Shown here: positions 36,910 through 44,151 of the stretch, piece by piece
Numbering within the stretch: position 1 is the stretch's first letter
Layout of the letters: each line of letters begins with the position of its first letter
Source of the DNA: an uncultured Stenotrophomonas sp.
Lineage (GTDB): Bacteria > Pseudomonadota > Gammaproteobacteria > Xanthomonadales > Xanthomonadaceae
Direction: 5' to 3'
Assembly (NCBI GenBank): GCA_913775725.1
Contig: CAJYNG010000001.1
Location: 1 to 64,000 of the forward strand
Length of the DNA: 64,000 nt
Made by a program: the position numbers and the translations under genes
The notes under the pieces: generated by a model
Told to the model about the DNA's origin: nothing
Database searches by the model: none
What the model saw: only the letters and a program-made list of their open reading frames with translations

Positions 36910-38244
36910 TTAGCCGTTCGCAGCAACGGCGGCAGCCGCGTCTGCGTGATGCGTGCGGGTTCCGGCCTGGTTGGCGCTGCACGCACGGGCGTACTCGCCC
37001 AGGCACAGGCCGACGCGATGCTGCGCCAGCGCGGTAGGCGTATTGGCCAGGGTGCCCTCGCGCACGGCGCGGTACTGCTCCGGCAGGTACTGGCTGAGCA
37101 GTACCAGCGGCGGCGCATGCTGTTCCAGGTTGGCGAACAGAGTCTGCACCGCCTTCACCAGCGCCGGCTCGCCCCAGTAGTAGCGGCAGCGGTCGCTGAA
37201 GGAATAGCTGCGCAGCAGGCGCAGCGCTGCCTCATCGCCCTGGTAGTAGGACTGCCAGTACTTCGGCTGCGCCACCATCACTTCATCCAGCACCTGCGGC
37301 AGGCGCGAGCACTGTGCGGCCGGCAGCAGTTCGGCCTCGATCGCGGCCAGCGCGAACAGCGCTTCGCGGTAGGCGAAGGTCGCCGCCGGGCCGACCTTGA
37401 GGATGGCGAAGTGGTCGCGCACCAGTGCATGCAGGCCACTTTCGCGCTGGTAGTCGGTGGAATGCGCTTCGAACACGATGCGCGGCTGCTGTTCCAGGAA
37501 GTCGGCCAGCGTGCTGGCAGCGACCGCGTCGTACTCGTGCACGCTGCTGTGGTCGAAGTCCACGCCCGGTTGCACCACCATCGCGATCACGCGTTGCCAC
37601 GCATCGCGCAGCTGTGGCGTATCGAACGCCTGCTGGTGGATCGCCAGGGTCTGCGCGGCGGCGGCCGGCGTGGTCACCTGCAGGCCCTCGGCCAGGGAGG
37701 CTTCGCCGCCGGGAATCGGCACTTCGGTACCGATCACGTAGACCGGCGGCGGCAGGCCATGTTCGGCGGCGGTGCGTTCGGCGATCTCGGCCAGCTCGGC
37801 CGAGCGCGCAGCAACGATGGCATCGGGCAGCGGCACCGGATCATCGGCGCAGGACATGCTGCAGTCGAGGTGGATCTTGTGGAAACCGGCGGCGACGTAG
37901 GCTTCGATCAGCACGCGCGCGTGGGTCATCGCTTCGGCCGCCGGGCGCTTCTGCCAGGCATTCGGGCCGAGGTGGTCGCCACCCAGGATCAGCCGCTCGC
38001 GCGGAAAGCCTTCTTCATCGGCCAGCGTGCCCACGTAATCGCGGTACTGCGGCGGGGTCATGCCGGTGTAGCCGCCGAACTGGTCGACCTGGTTGGAGGT
38101 CGCCTCGATCAGCAGCACGGTGCCATGCGCCAGCGCCACGTGCATGGCCGCGCGCAGCACCTGCTCGTTGCTGCAGCAGACGCTGTACAGGCCGACGTTG
38201 GCACCGGCGCGGTGGGAGGCAAGCAGGGTCTGCAACGGGGACAT
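36910..38244 (-). CDS. agaZ: AgaZ/GatZ/KbaZ family protein (tagatose pathway)
   Basis: The 444-residue protein matches the GatZ/KbaZ family: NVGLYSVCCSNEQVLRAAM, LLIEATSNQVDQFGGYTGM, LILGGDHLGPNAW, HLDCSMSCADDP, IGTEVPIPGGE and the C-terminal SDRCRYYW. The family has been described as the non-catalytic subunit of tagatose-1,6-bisphosphate aldolase, while comparative genomics of GalNAc pathways proposed tagatose-6-phosphate kinase. No GatY/KbaY aldolase partner and no PfkB-type kinase is in the window, so the second idea fits this locus better. It lies between agaK and agaR. Confidence 0.88.
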   Translation of the reverse strand: MSPLQTLLASHRAGANVGLYSVCCSNEQVLRAAMHVALAHGTVLLIEATSNQVDQFGGYTGMTPPQYRDYVGTLADEEGFPRERLILGGDHLGPNAWQKRPAAEAMTHARVLIEAYVAAGFHKIHLDCSMSCADDPVPLPDAIVAARSAELAEIAERTAAEHGLPPPVYVIGTEVPIPGGEASLAEGLQVTTPAAAAQTLAIHQQAFDTPQLRDAWQRVIAMVVQPGVDFDHSSVHEYDAVAASTLADFLEQQPRIVFEAHSTDYQRESGLHALVRDHFAILKVGPAATFAYREALFALAAIEAELLPAAQCSRLPQVLDEVMVAQPKYWQSYYQGDEAALRLLRSYSFSDRCRYYWGEPALVKAVQTLFANLEQHAPPLVLLSQYLPEQYRAVREGTLANTPTALAQHRVGLCLGEYARACSANQAGTRTHHADAAAAVAANG

Positions 38245-38261
38245 GGTCAGGCTCCGGTCAA

Positions 38262-39200
38262 TCAGGAAAACGAGGGTTGGCAGGCGAGCAGGGCGGCACC
38301 ACGTGCGCCACCGGCATCGCCGAAGCGCGGCGGCACGATCGGTGGTACCTGCACGCCGTTGAACAGATGGGCGGCGATGGCCGCCGGCAGCTGCTGATAC
38401 AACGGTGCATACTGCGAGAGGCCGCCGCCGAGCACGATCACGTGCGGGTCCAGCGCCAGCACCAGCGCGGCCAGGCTGTGGCCAAGCAGGTCGCGATGGA
38501 TGTCCAGCGCCTTGCGCGCACGTGCATCACCGGCTTCGGCCAGTGCGATCACTGCGCTGGCGTCGGTGGCGCTGCCTCCGAGATGGCGTTCGATCATCGC
38601 CACACCGCTGCCGGACACATAGCGCTCCACGCAGCCCTGCAGGCCGCAGCCGCAGTCCAGCAGCGGCAGGCCGTGGCGCTGCAGCAGATGGCCGGGCACG
38701 CTCCAGTGGCCCCATTCGCCGGCCAGGCCGTTGAAGCCGGACAGCAGGCGGCCCTGCAGGCAGAAGCCACCGCCGGCGCCGGTGCCGAGGATGGCGCCGA
38801 ACATGCTGGGGTAACCGTCGGCGGCACCGCCATGTGCCTCGGACAGGGCGAAGCATTGCAGGTCGTTGCCGAAGTGCAGCGGACGCTGCAGGCGTGCCTG
38901 CAGATCCGCCGCCACGCTGTGGCCAGTCAGCGCCGGCACATTCGCGCTGAGCTGGCGGCCCGTGCGGCGGTCGCGCACGCCGGGCAGGGCAATGCCGATA
39001 GCGGAATCATTGCGGCTCAGTGCGGCATCCGCGTCGGCCACCAGGCCCAGCAGGGCCTGCAGGAAACCGTCATAGTCGCCCTGGGGTGTGCTGACCCGGC
39101 GGCGCCAGGTGACCTGCATCGCCGCATCACACGCCACCAGCTCGATCTTGGTGCCGCCGATGTCGATGCCGTAGCAGGCGTGGGCGATCAGCTCAGCCAT
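38262..39200 (-). CDS. agaK: ROK-family sugar kinase, probable GalNAc kinase AgaK
   Basis: The 312-residue kinase begins with the ATP phosphate motif YGIDIGGTKIELVACD. It carries the ROK zinc motif as CGCGLQGCVE, the catalytic Asp in FGNDLQCFAL, the sugar-binding GEWGHWSV, and a C-terminal VIVLGGGLSQ. Given porter-type uptake (no PTS genes here), a kinase is needed to make GalNAc-6-phosphate, which supports this assignment. Sugar specificity is inferred from context. It overlaps agaS by 8 bases. Confidence 0.87.
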   Translation of the reverse strand: MAELIAHACYGIDIGGTKIELVACDAAMQVTWRRRVSTPQGDYDGFLQALLGLVADADAALSRNDSAIGIALPGVRDRRTGRQLSANVPALTGHSVAADLQARLQRPLHFGNDLQCFALSEAHGGAADGYPSMFGAILGTGAGGGFCLQGRLLSGFNGLAGEWGHWSVPGHLLQRHGLPLLDCGCGLQGCVERYVSGSGVAMIERHLGGSATDASAVIALAEAGDARARKALDIHRDLLGHSLAALVLALDPHVIVLGGGLSQYAPLYQQLPAAIAAHLFNGVQVPPIVPPRFGDAGGARGAALLACQPSFS

Positions 39201-40347
39201 GATGGATGGTGACGCCCTTGACGACGCGGTTGACGGTGCCGTCCGGGAACGGATTGTCCGGGGTCAGGCCGAGTGCGGCCGAGCGCTGCAGCGCGAACAG
39301 CTGCGCGAAGCCCAGCCATACCGGCGCCAGCCACGGGTCGTCCAGGGCCGGCACGGTGAGGGTGTACTCGTCATCGGCACCGATGTCCGAATGCGGGCCG
39401 ATCGCCAGTACCTGGCCGGCCACGCCATCGCGGCGCAGCTCTTCCAGCAGATCCTGTTCGTAACGGCGCGCCAGCGGCTGCACGCTGCGCAGCACCACCA
39501 CCAGCGTATTGCCGTCCAGCGTCGACTTCGGGCCGTGGCGGAAGCCCAGCGGCGTGTTGGCCAGTGCCAGCACGCGGCCGGCGGTCAGCTCCAGCACCTT
39601 CAGCGCACACTCGCGCGCCAGCGCTTCCAGCGGGCCGCTGCCAAGGTAGATGATGCGGTTGAACGGGCGCTGCGCCAGCGCCGCCACCGGTGCATCCCAC
39701 TGCGCCAGGCCTTCACGGGCCAGCGCGGCGACCTGCTTCAGGCGCGCCACGCGCGCATCCCACGGCGAGCGATCGAACACGGTCAGTGCGGCCAGCAGCA
39801 TGCAGGTCAGGCTGCTGGTCATGGCGAAGGCACGGTCGCAGCTGGCCGACGGCATCAGCAGGGTGCAGGTATCGGCACGGCCGGCGCCACGACGGGCCAG
39901 TTCGCCATCGGCATTGCAGGTGATGTCGAGGAAGCGTGCGTCATCCACATCGGCGCGCACGCGGTCCACCGCGGCCACGCTTTCCGGGCTGGAACCGCTG
40001 CGGCCGAACGACACCAGCAGGGTCGGGCGGTCGCGCTGCAGGTACAGTGCCGGGTGGGTCAGCAGGCTGGTGGTGTGCACCACGCGCACCTCGGCCGGCC
40101 ACTGCGCGTTGATCGCATCGGCCACCATCTCGGCAATGAAGCCGGAGCTGCCGGCGCCGGTAAACAGCACGCGCTGGTTGGGATCGTTGAGACTGTCGCC
40201 GAGGAAGGCCTGCAGCCGGTCGCGGGCACGCGACAGGTCCTGGGCGAGGGCGTCCCACAGCGCAGGCTGCTGGGCGATTTCGGTAGCGGTATCGGCTCCG
40301 CCAAGGCGCTGCCAGGCGGACACATCGGAAAGCAGGGTGACGTCCAT
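39193..40347 (-). CDS. agaS: Galactosamine-6-phosphate deaminase/isomerase AgaS
   Basis: The 384-residue protein has two SIS domains. The first carries VLFTGAGSSGFIAEMVAD and SFGRSGSSPESVAAVD. The second carries IIYLGSGPLEALARECALKV and the FRHGPKSTLDGNTLVV loop. Length is the same as remembered for E. coli AgaS. AgaS converts galactosamine-6-phosphate to tagatose-6-phosphate with ammonia release. Start ATG 40347 (MDVTLLSDV) is chosen; an in-frame ATG about 30 bases upstream is possible. It is the first gene of the minus-strand aga operon. Confidence 0.88.
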   Translation of the reverse strand: MDVTLLSDVSAWQRLGGADTATEIAQQPALWDALAQDLSRARDRLQAFLGDSLNDPNQRVLFTGAGSSGFIAEMVADAINAQWPAEVRVVHTTSLLTHPALYLQRDRPTLLVSFGRSGSSPESVAAVDRVRADVDDARFLDITCNADGELARRGAGRADTCTLLMPSASCDRAFAMTSSLTCMLLAALTVFDRSPWDARVARLKQVAALAREGLAQWDAPVAALAQRPFNRIIYLGSGPLEALARECALKVLELTAGRVLALANTPLGFRHGPKSTLDGNTLVVVLRSVQPLARRYEQDLLEELRRDGVAGQVLAIGPHSDIGADDEYTLTVPALDDPWLAPVWLGFAQLFALQRSAALGLTPDNPFPDGTVNRVVKGVTIHHG

Positions 40348-40384
40348 TCGGAGGTTCCAGTTGGGCCAGCGCACCATCTGTGTT

Positions 40385-40475
40385 TTCTTTCGAAATGTCA
40401 AATAGCGAAAGTAAAAAGAAAGAAAATGGAGCGATGACTTTTCCCGCTGCCGAGTGCCCCGGAAAACGAAAGAAC
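40385..40475 (-). promoter_or_regulatory. Cluster of CTTTC elements upstream of agaS (candidate AgaR sites)
   Basis: Read toward agaS, CTTTC occurs at 40468-40472, 40418-40422 and 40407-40411, the last two 11 bases apart (one helical turn). An inverted copy lies at 40387-40391. Multiple CTTTC copies in varied arrangements are the described signature of AgaR operators in proteobacteria. The AT-rich run between 40380 and 40430 stands out from the GC-rich surroundings and probably holds the promoter. Confidence 0.65.
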
Positions 40476-40513
40476 GGGCCGAATGCCGTATCGCACAATG
40501 CTTAACAGGCGCC

Positions 40514-40527
40514 TGCAAGCGCTTACA
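40514..40527. promoter_or_regulatory. LacI-type palindromic operator candidate
   Basis: TGCAAGCGCTTACA is a 14-base palindrome with a single mismatched pair and a central AAGCGCTT, the shape of LacI/GalR-family operators. It lies midway between agaS and the GH31 gene. No LacI-family gene is in the window, so the cognate regulator would be elsewhere. Confidence 0.5.
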
Positions 40528-40548
40528 CAAAGTACTGCAACGCAACAA

Positions 40549-40638
40549 CTTTCGTTTCAATGGAATATATCTTCCTTTTTCCTTTCAATTTGTTGACATC
40601 TTTCGAATCGCTGCCCTAGAGTCGGCCCAACCGCTTTC
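40549..40638 (+). promoter_or_regulatory. GH31 operon promoter with CTTTC elements
   Basis: A perfect -35 box TTGACA lies at 40593-40598, with a 17-base spacer to CTAGAG (40616-40621), a weak -10. CTTTC elements surround and overlap it at 40549-40553 (in CTTTCGTTTC), 40582-40586, 40600-40604 and 40634-40638. Sites inside the spacer and upstream fit repression by AgaR. Together with the elements near agaS, both operons appear to share one regulator. Confidence 0.65.
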
Positions 40639-40669
40639 GAAACGCCCGGTGAACGGGTTGGGAGTCCGT

Positions 40670-43600
40670 GTGGAAATCTGCGTTCGTCGCTCGCCGCTGC
40701 TGCTGGCCCTGTTGCCGGCATTGATGTTGGCGTCCATGCCAGCCCAGGCCGAGCCGGTCGGCAACCTGCGTTCGGTTGCCGCCAGCGCCAGCCGCGACGG
40801 CGTGCAGGGCTGGGACCTGCAGACCGACAAGGGCGCGCGCATCCGCATCGAACTGCCGGCCACCGACATCATCCGCGTGCAGGCCGGCCGCAACGGCACG
40901 CTGACCGGTGCCGGCGACAAGGCTGCGCCGATCGTACTGCCGCAGCCCAAGGCGAACGTAAACGCACGACTGGAAGAAGACGCACAGGAAATCCGCGTGC
41001 GCACCGAGTCACTGGTGCTGCATGTACAGCGGCAGCCGCTGCGCATGCGCCTGGAACGGCTGGACAACGGCCAGCCCACCGCGCTGTGGCAGGAACTGCA
41101 ACCGCTGGACCTGGATGCCACGCAGAGCGTGCAGGTGCTGTCCTCGCAGGCCGATGAAGGCTACTTCGGTGGCGGCCAGCAGAACGGCCGTTACCAGTTC
41201 AAGGGTCGTGAGCTGGAAGTGTCCTACTCCGGCGGCTGGGAAGAAGGTGACCGCCCAAGCCCGGCGCCGATGCTGCTGAGCAGCCGTGGCTGGGGCATGC
41301 TGCGCAATACGTGGAGCGACGGCAGCTACGATCTGCGCGAGGCCGACCAGGCCACGCTGCTGCACCGCGAAGACCGCTTCGATGCGTACTACTTTGTCGG
41401 CGCCGACCTGCCGAAACTGATCGAGCGCTACACCCAGCTGACCGGCCGGCCGAACATGGTGGCGCGCTGGGCGCTGTCCTACGGCGATGCCGACTGCTAC
41501 AACGATGGCGACAACAGCAAGAAGCCCGGCACCGTGCCCGAGGGCTGGAGTGACGGCCCGACCGGCACCACGCCGGATGTGATCGACTCGGTGGCCAAGC
41601 AGTACCGCGCCAACGACATGCCCGGTGGCTGGATCCTGCCCAACGATGGCTACGGCTGCGGCTACAAGAAGCTGCCGGAGACCGTGCAGGGCCTGGCCAA
41701 GTACGGTTTCCGCACCGGCCTGTGGACCGAGAACGGCGTCGACAAGATCGCCTGGGAAGTGGGCAAGGCCGGCAGCCGCGTGCAGAAGCTGGACGTGGCC
41801 TGGACCGGCAAGGGCTACCAGTTCGCGATGGACGCCAACCGCCAGGCGTTCAACGGCATCCTCGACAATTCCGATTCGCGCCCGTTCCTGTGGACGGTGA
41901 TGGGCTGGGCCGGCATCCAGCGCTATGCCGTGGCGTGGACGGGCGACCAGAGCAGCAGCTGGGACTACATCCGCTGGCACGTGCCGACCCTGGTCGGCTC
42001 CGGCCTGTCCGGCATGGCCTATGCCAGCGGCGATGTGGATGCGATCTTCGGCGGCAGCGCCGAGACCTTCACCCGCGACCTGCAGTGGAAGGCATTCACG
42101 CCGGTACTGATGGGCATGAGCGGCTGGTCGTCGAACGCACGCAAGCATCCATGGTGGTACGACGAACCCTACCGCAGCATCAACCGCGATTACCTGAAGT
42201 TGAAGATGCGCCTGACCCCGTACATGTACGGCCTGGTGCACGAGGCCGCGCAGACCGGCGCGCCGCCGGTGCGTGGCCTGATGTGGGACAACCCGCGCGA
42301 TCCGCATGCGCAGGATGAAACCTACAAGTACCAGTTCCTGCTCGGCCGCGATCTGCTGGTCGCGCCGGTGTACCGCAGCCAGGCCGCGAGCCGTGGCTGG
42401 CGCCGCGACATCCATCTGCCGGCTGGTGGCTGGATCGACTACTGGGATGGCCGCCGTGTGCAGGCCGCCGCCGACGGCCGCCAGCTCGACCGCCAGGTGG
42501 ACCTGGCCACGCTGCCGGTATTCGTGCGCGCCGGTGCGATCCTGCCGATGTACCCATCCATGCTGTTCGACGGCGAGAAGCCCCTCGATGAAGTGACGTT
42601 CGACCTGTACCCGCAGGGCGATGCGCAGTACACGCTGTACGAAGACGATGGCAACACCCGCCGCTACCAGCAGGGCGAGTCGAGCACGCAGCTGATCCGC
42701 GTGCAGGCGCCGGCGCAGGGCAGTGGCCCGGTGCAGGTGCAGATCGATGCGGTGCAGGGCCAGTACAACGGCCAGCTGGCGCAGCGTCGTTATGGCCTGC
42801 GTGTGCTCAGCCGCCAGGCGCCGCGTGCGGTGCAGGCCGGTGGCCGCGCGCTGCCGGTGCTGGCTGATGCGGCAGCGTTCAACAACGCCAGCGAAGGCTG
42901 GTACTTCGATGCCGCCGAACGCCGCGGCACGCTGCACGTGCGCACCGCCAGCCAGGACATCCGCCAGCCGCTGCAGCTGCAGCTGGACTTCGCGGTGGCC
43001 GCCGCAGTCGCCGACGATGCCTACCCGGCCGCGCCGGTGCTGGGCCGTGAACTGCCGGCCGACAGCCTGCTGGTGGTCAACCGCCCGGCCGAAGAACCCG
43101 GCCATGCGCTGGAAAATGCGTTCGATGATGATCCGACCACCTGGTTCCGCAGCGTACGCAATCAGGCCGTGCGCACCGGCGCCCATGAGTGGGTGATCGG
43201 CTTCGGCGAACGCAAGATGATCGACGGCATCGACATCGCGCCGCGCAACGACAAGAACTGGAAGCACGGCCAGGTGCGCGATTACGAGGTCTACCTGGGC
43301 GACAGTAATGGCGAGTGGGGTGAACCGATCGCCCGCGGCCACCTGCAGCTGAAGGAAGGCGTGCAGCGCATCGATTTCCCGGCCCACGCCGGCCGCCTGC
43401 TGCGATTCCGCGTGCTGAGCGTGCAGAACCCCGAAGGTGACGGCGCCAGCAGTAGCGATCCGATGGTCACCGCCGCTCAGGGCAGTGCCCGCGCCTTCGA
43501 TGCGCTGCAGCCGCGCGACGTCGGCCCGATCGCACTGTCCACCTTCCACATTCTCGAACACCAGGAACCGGAGCGACCGGCCCGGCAGCGCTATCTCTCC

Positions 43601-44029
43601 GAGCTGCCGGTGCCGGCCGCGCTGGCCAGCCAGGTGCGCACCGACCAGTCCTTCCGTGGCGACGCCGGCATGCGCATGAACGGCCTGCAGTTCCGCCGTG
43701 GCCTGGGCGTCGGCGCCAACAGCCGCATCGACCTGCGCCTGCAGGGCGGCTGGCACCTGTTGCGTGCCGACCTCGGTATCGACGACGCCTGCCGCAGCGC
43801 CGGTGGCCTGCAGTTCCAGGTCTGGGGTGACAACCGCCTGCTGTATGACAGCGGCCTGGTGAAGGCGCCCGGCGTGGTCAAGCCGGAGCTGGACATCCGA
43901 GGCCTTTCCACCCTGAGCCTGCGCACGCTGGGTGCGCAGGGCAGCCAACCCGCCCAGATCTGTGCCAACTGGGCCAACGCCGTGCTGATCGGCCAGGAGG
44001 GCGACTCCGCCAGCATCGTCGCCCCATGA
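40670..44029 (+). CDS. GH31 glycosidase with F5/8C-like and NPCBM domains, candidate alpha-N-acetylgalactosaminidase
   Basis: This 1119-residue exported enzyme starts at GTG 40670 with GGGAG five bases upstream and has a signal peptide ending at AQA. The GH31 core spans about residues 90-700. Candidate nucleophile is Asp375 in KLDVAWTGKGYQFAM and candidate acid/base Asp426 in WTGDQSSSWDYIRW. The LDVAWTG context resembles GH31 enzymes shown elsewhere to cleave alpha-GalNAc, rather than glucosidases or xylosidases. An F5/8 type C (CBM32-like) domain follows (~803-930) and an NPCBM domain (~950-1115). It heads the operon GH31, TonB receptor, GH109, opposite the aga genes, which supports alpha-GalNAc as substrate. 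Specificity is inferred. Confidence 0.82.
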   Translation: MEICVRRSPLLLALLPALMLASMPAQAEPVGNLRSVAASASRDGVQGWDLQTDKGARIRIELPATDIIRVQAGRNGTLTGAGDKAAPIVLPQPKANVNARLEEDAQEIRVRTESLVLHVQRQPLRMRLERLDNGQPTALWQELQPLDLDATQSVQVLSSQADEGYFGGGQQNGRYQFKGRELEVSYSGGWEEGDRPSPAPMLLSSRGWGMLRNTWSDGSYDLREADQATLLHREDRFDAYYFVGADLPKLIERYTQLTGRPNMVARWALSYGDADCYNDGDNSKKPGTVPEGWSDGPTGTTPDVIDSVAKQYRANDMPGGWILPNDGYGCGYKKLPETVQGLAKYGFRTGLWTENGVDKIAWEVGKAGSRVQKLDVAWTGKGYQFAMDANRQAFNGILDNSDSRPFLWTVMGWAGIQRYAVAWTGDQSSSWDYIRWHVPTLVGSGLSGMAYASGDVDAIFGGSAETFTRDLQWKAFTPVLMGMSGWSSNARKHPWWYDEPYRSINRDYLKLKMRLTPYMYGLVHEAAQTGAPPVRGLMWDNPRDPHAQDETYKYQFLLGRDLLVAPVYRSQAASRGWRRDIHLPAGGWIDYWDGRRVQAAADGRQLDRQVDLATLPVFVRAGAILPMYPSMLFDGEKPLDEVTFDLYPQGDAQYTLYEDDGNTRRYQQGESSTQLIRVQAPAQGSGPVQVQIDAVQGQYNGQLAQRRYGLRVLSRQAPRAVQAGGRALPVLADAAAFNNASEGWYFDAAERRGTLHVRTASQDIRQPLQLQLDFAVAAAVADDAYPAAPVLGRELPADSLLVVNRPAEEPGHALENAFDDDPTTWFRSVRNQAVRTGAHEWVIGFGERKMIDGIDIAPRNDKNWKHGQVRDYEVYLGDSNGEWGEPIARGHLQLKEGVQRIDFPAHAGRLLRFRVLSVQNPEGDGASSSDPMVTAAQGSARAFDALQPRDVGPIALSTFHILEHQEPERPARQRYLSELPVPAALASQVRTDQSFRGDAGMRMNGLQFRRGLGVGANSRIDLRLQGGWHLLRADLGIDDACRSAGGLQFQVWGDNRLLYDSGLVKAPGVVKPELDIRGLSTLSLRTLGAQGSQPAQICANWANAVLIGQEGDSASIVAP

Positions 44030-44151
44030 CCCCTACGTAACACCGCTCCTCCCCCCGCCCATTCCGACTACGGCCCTCATGGCCGTGGCCCGGGAGCGTT
44101 TTGCCCGCCGATTCACCATTCGCGCCGCACCCCTGCCAGGAGAGAACCCCG

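Noticed and set aside
40454-40669. N-terminal extension of the GH31 protein from 40454
   Set aside because: It would cover the promoter and CTTTC elements and bury the signal peptide; GTG 40670 has a Shine-Dalgarno at the right distance.
41009-43948. Long minus-strand frame (979 codons) opposite the GH31 gene
   Set aside because: The plus strand has a signal peptide, catalytic motifs and binding domains; the minus frame has none.
44070-44086. ACGGCC/GGCCGT hairpin between GH31 and the TonB receptor as a terminator
   Set aside because: The stem is short, the T-run is distant, and the genes are expected to be co-expressed; it was not annotated.
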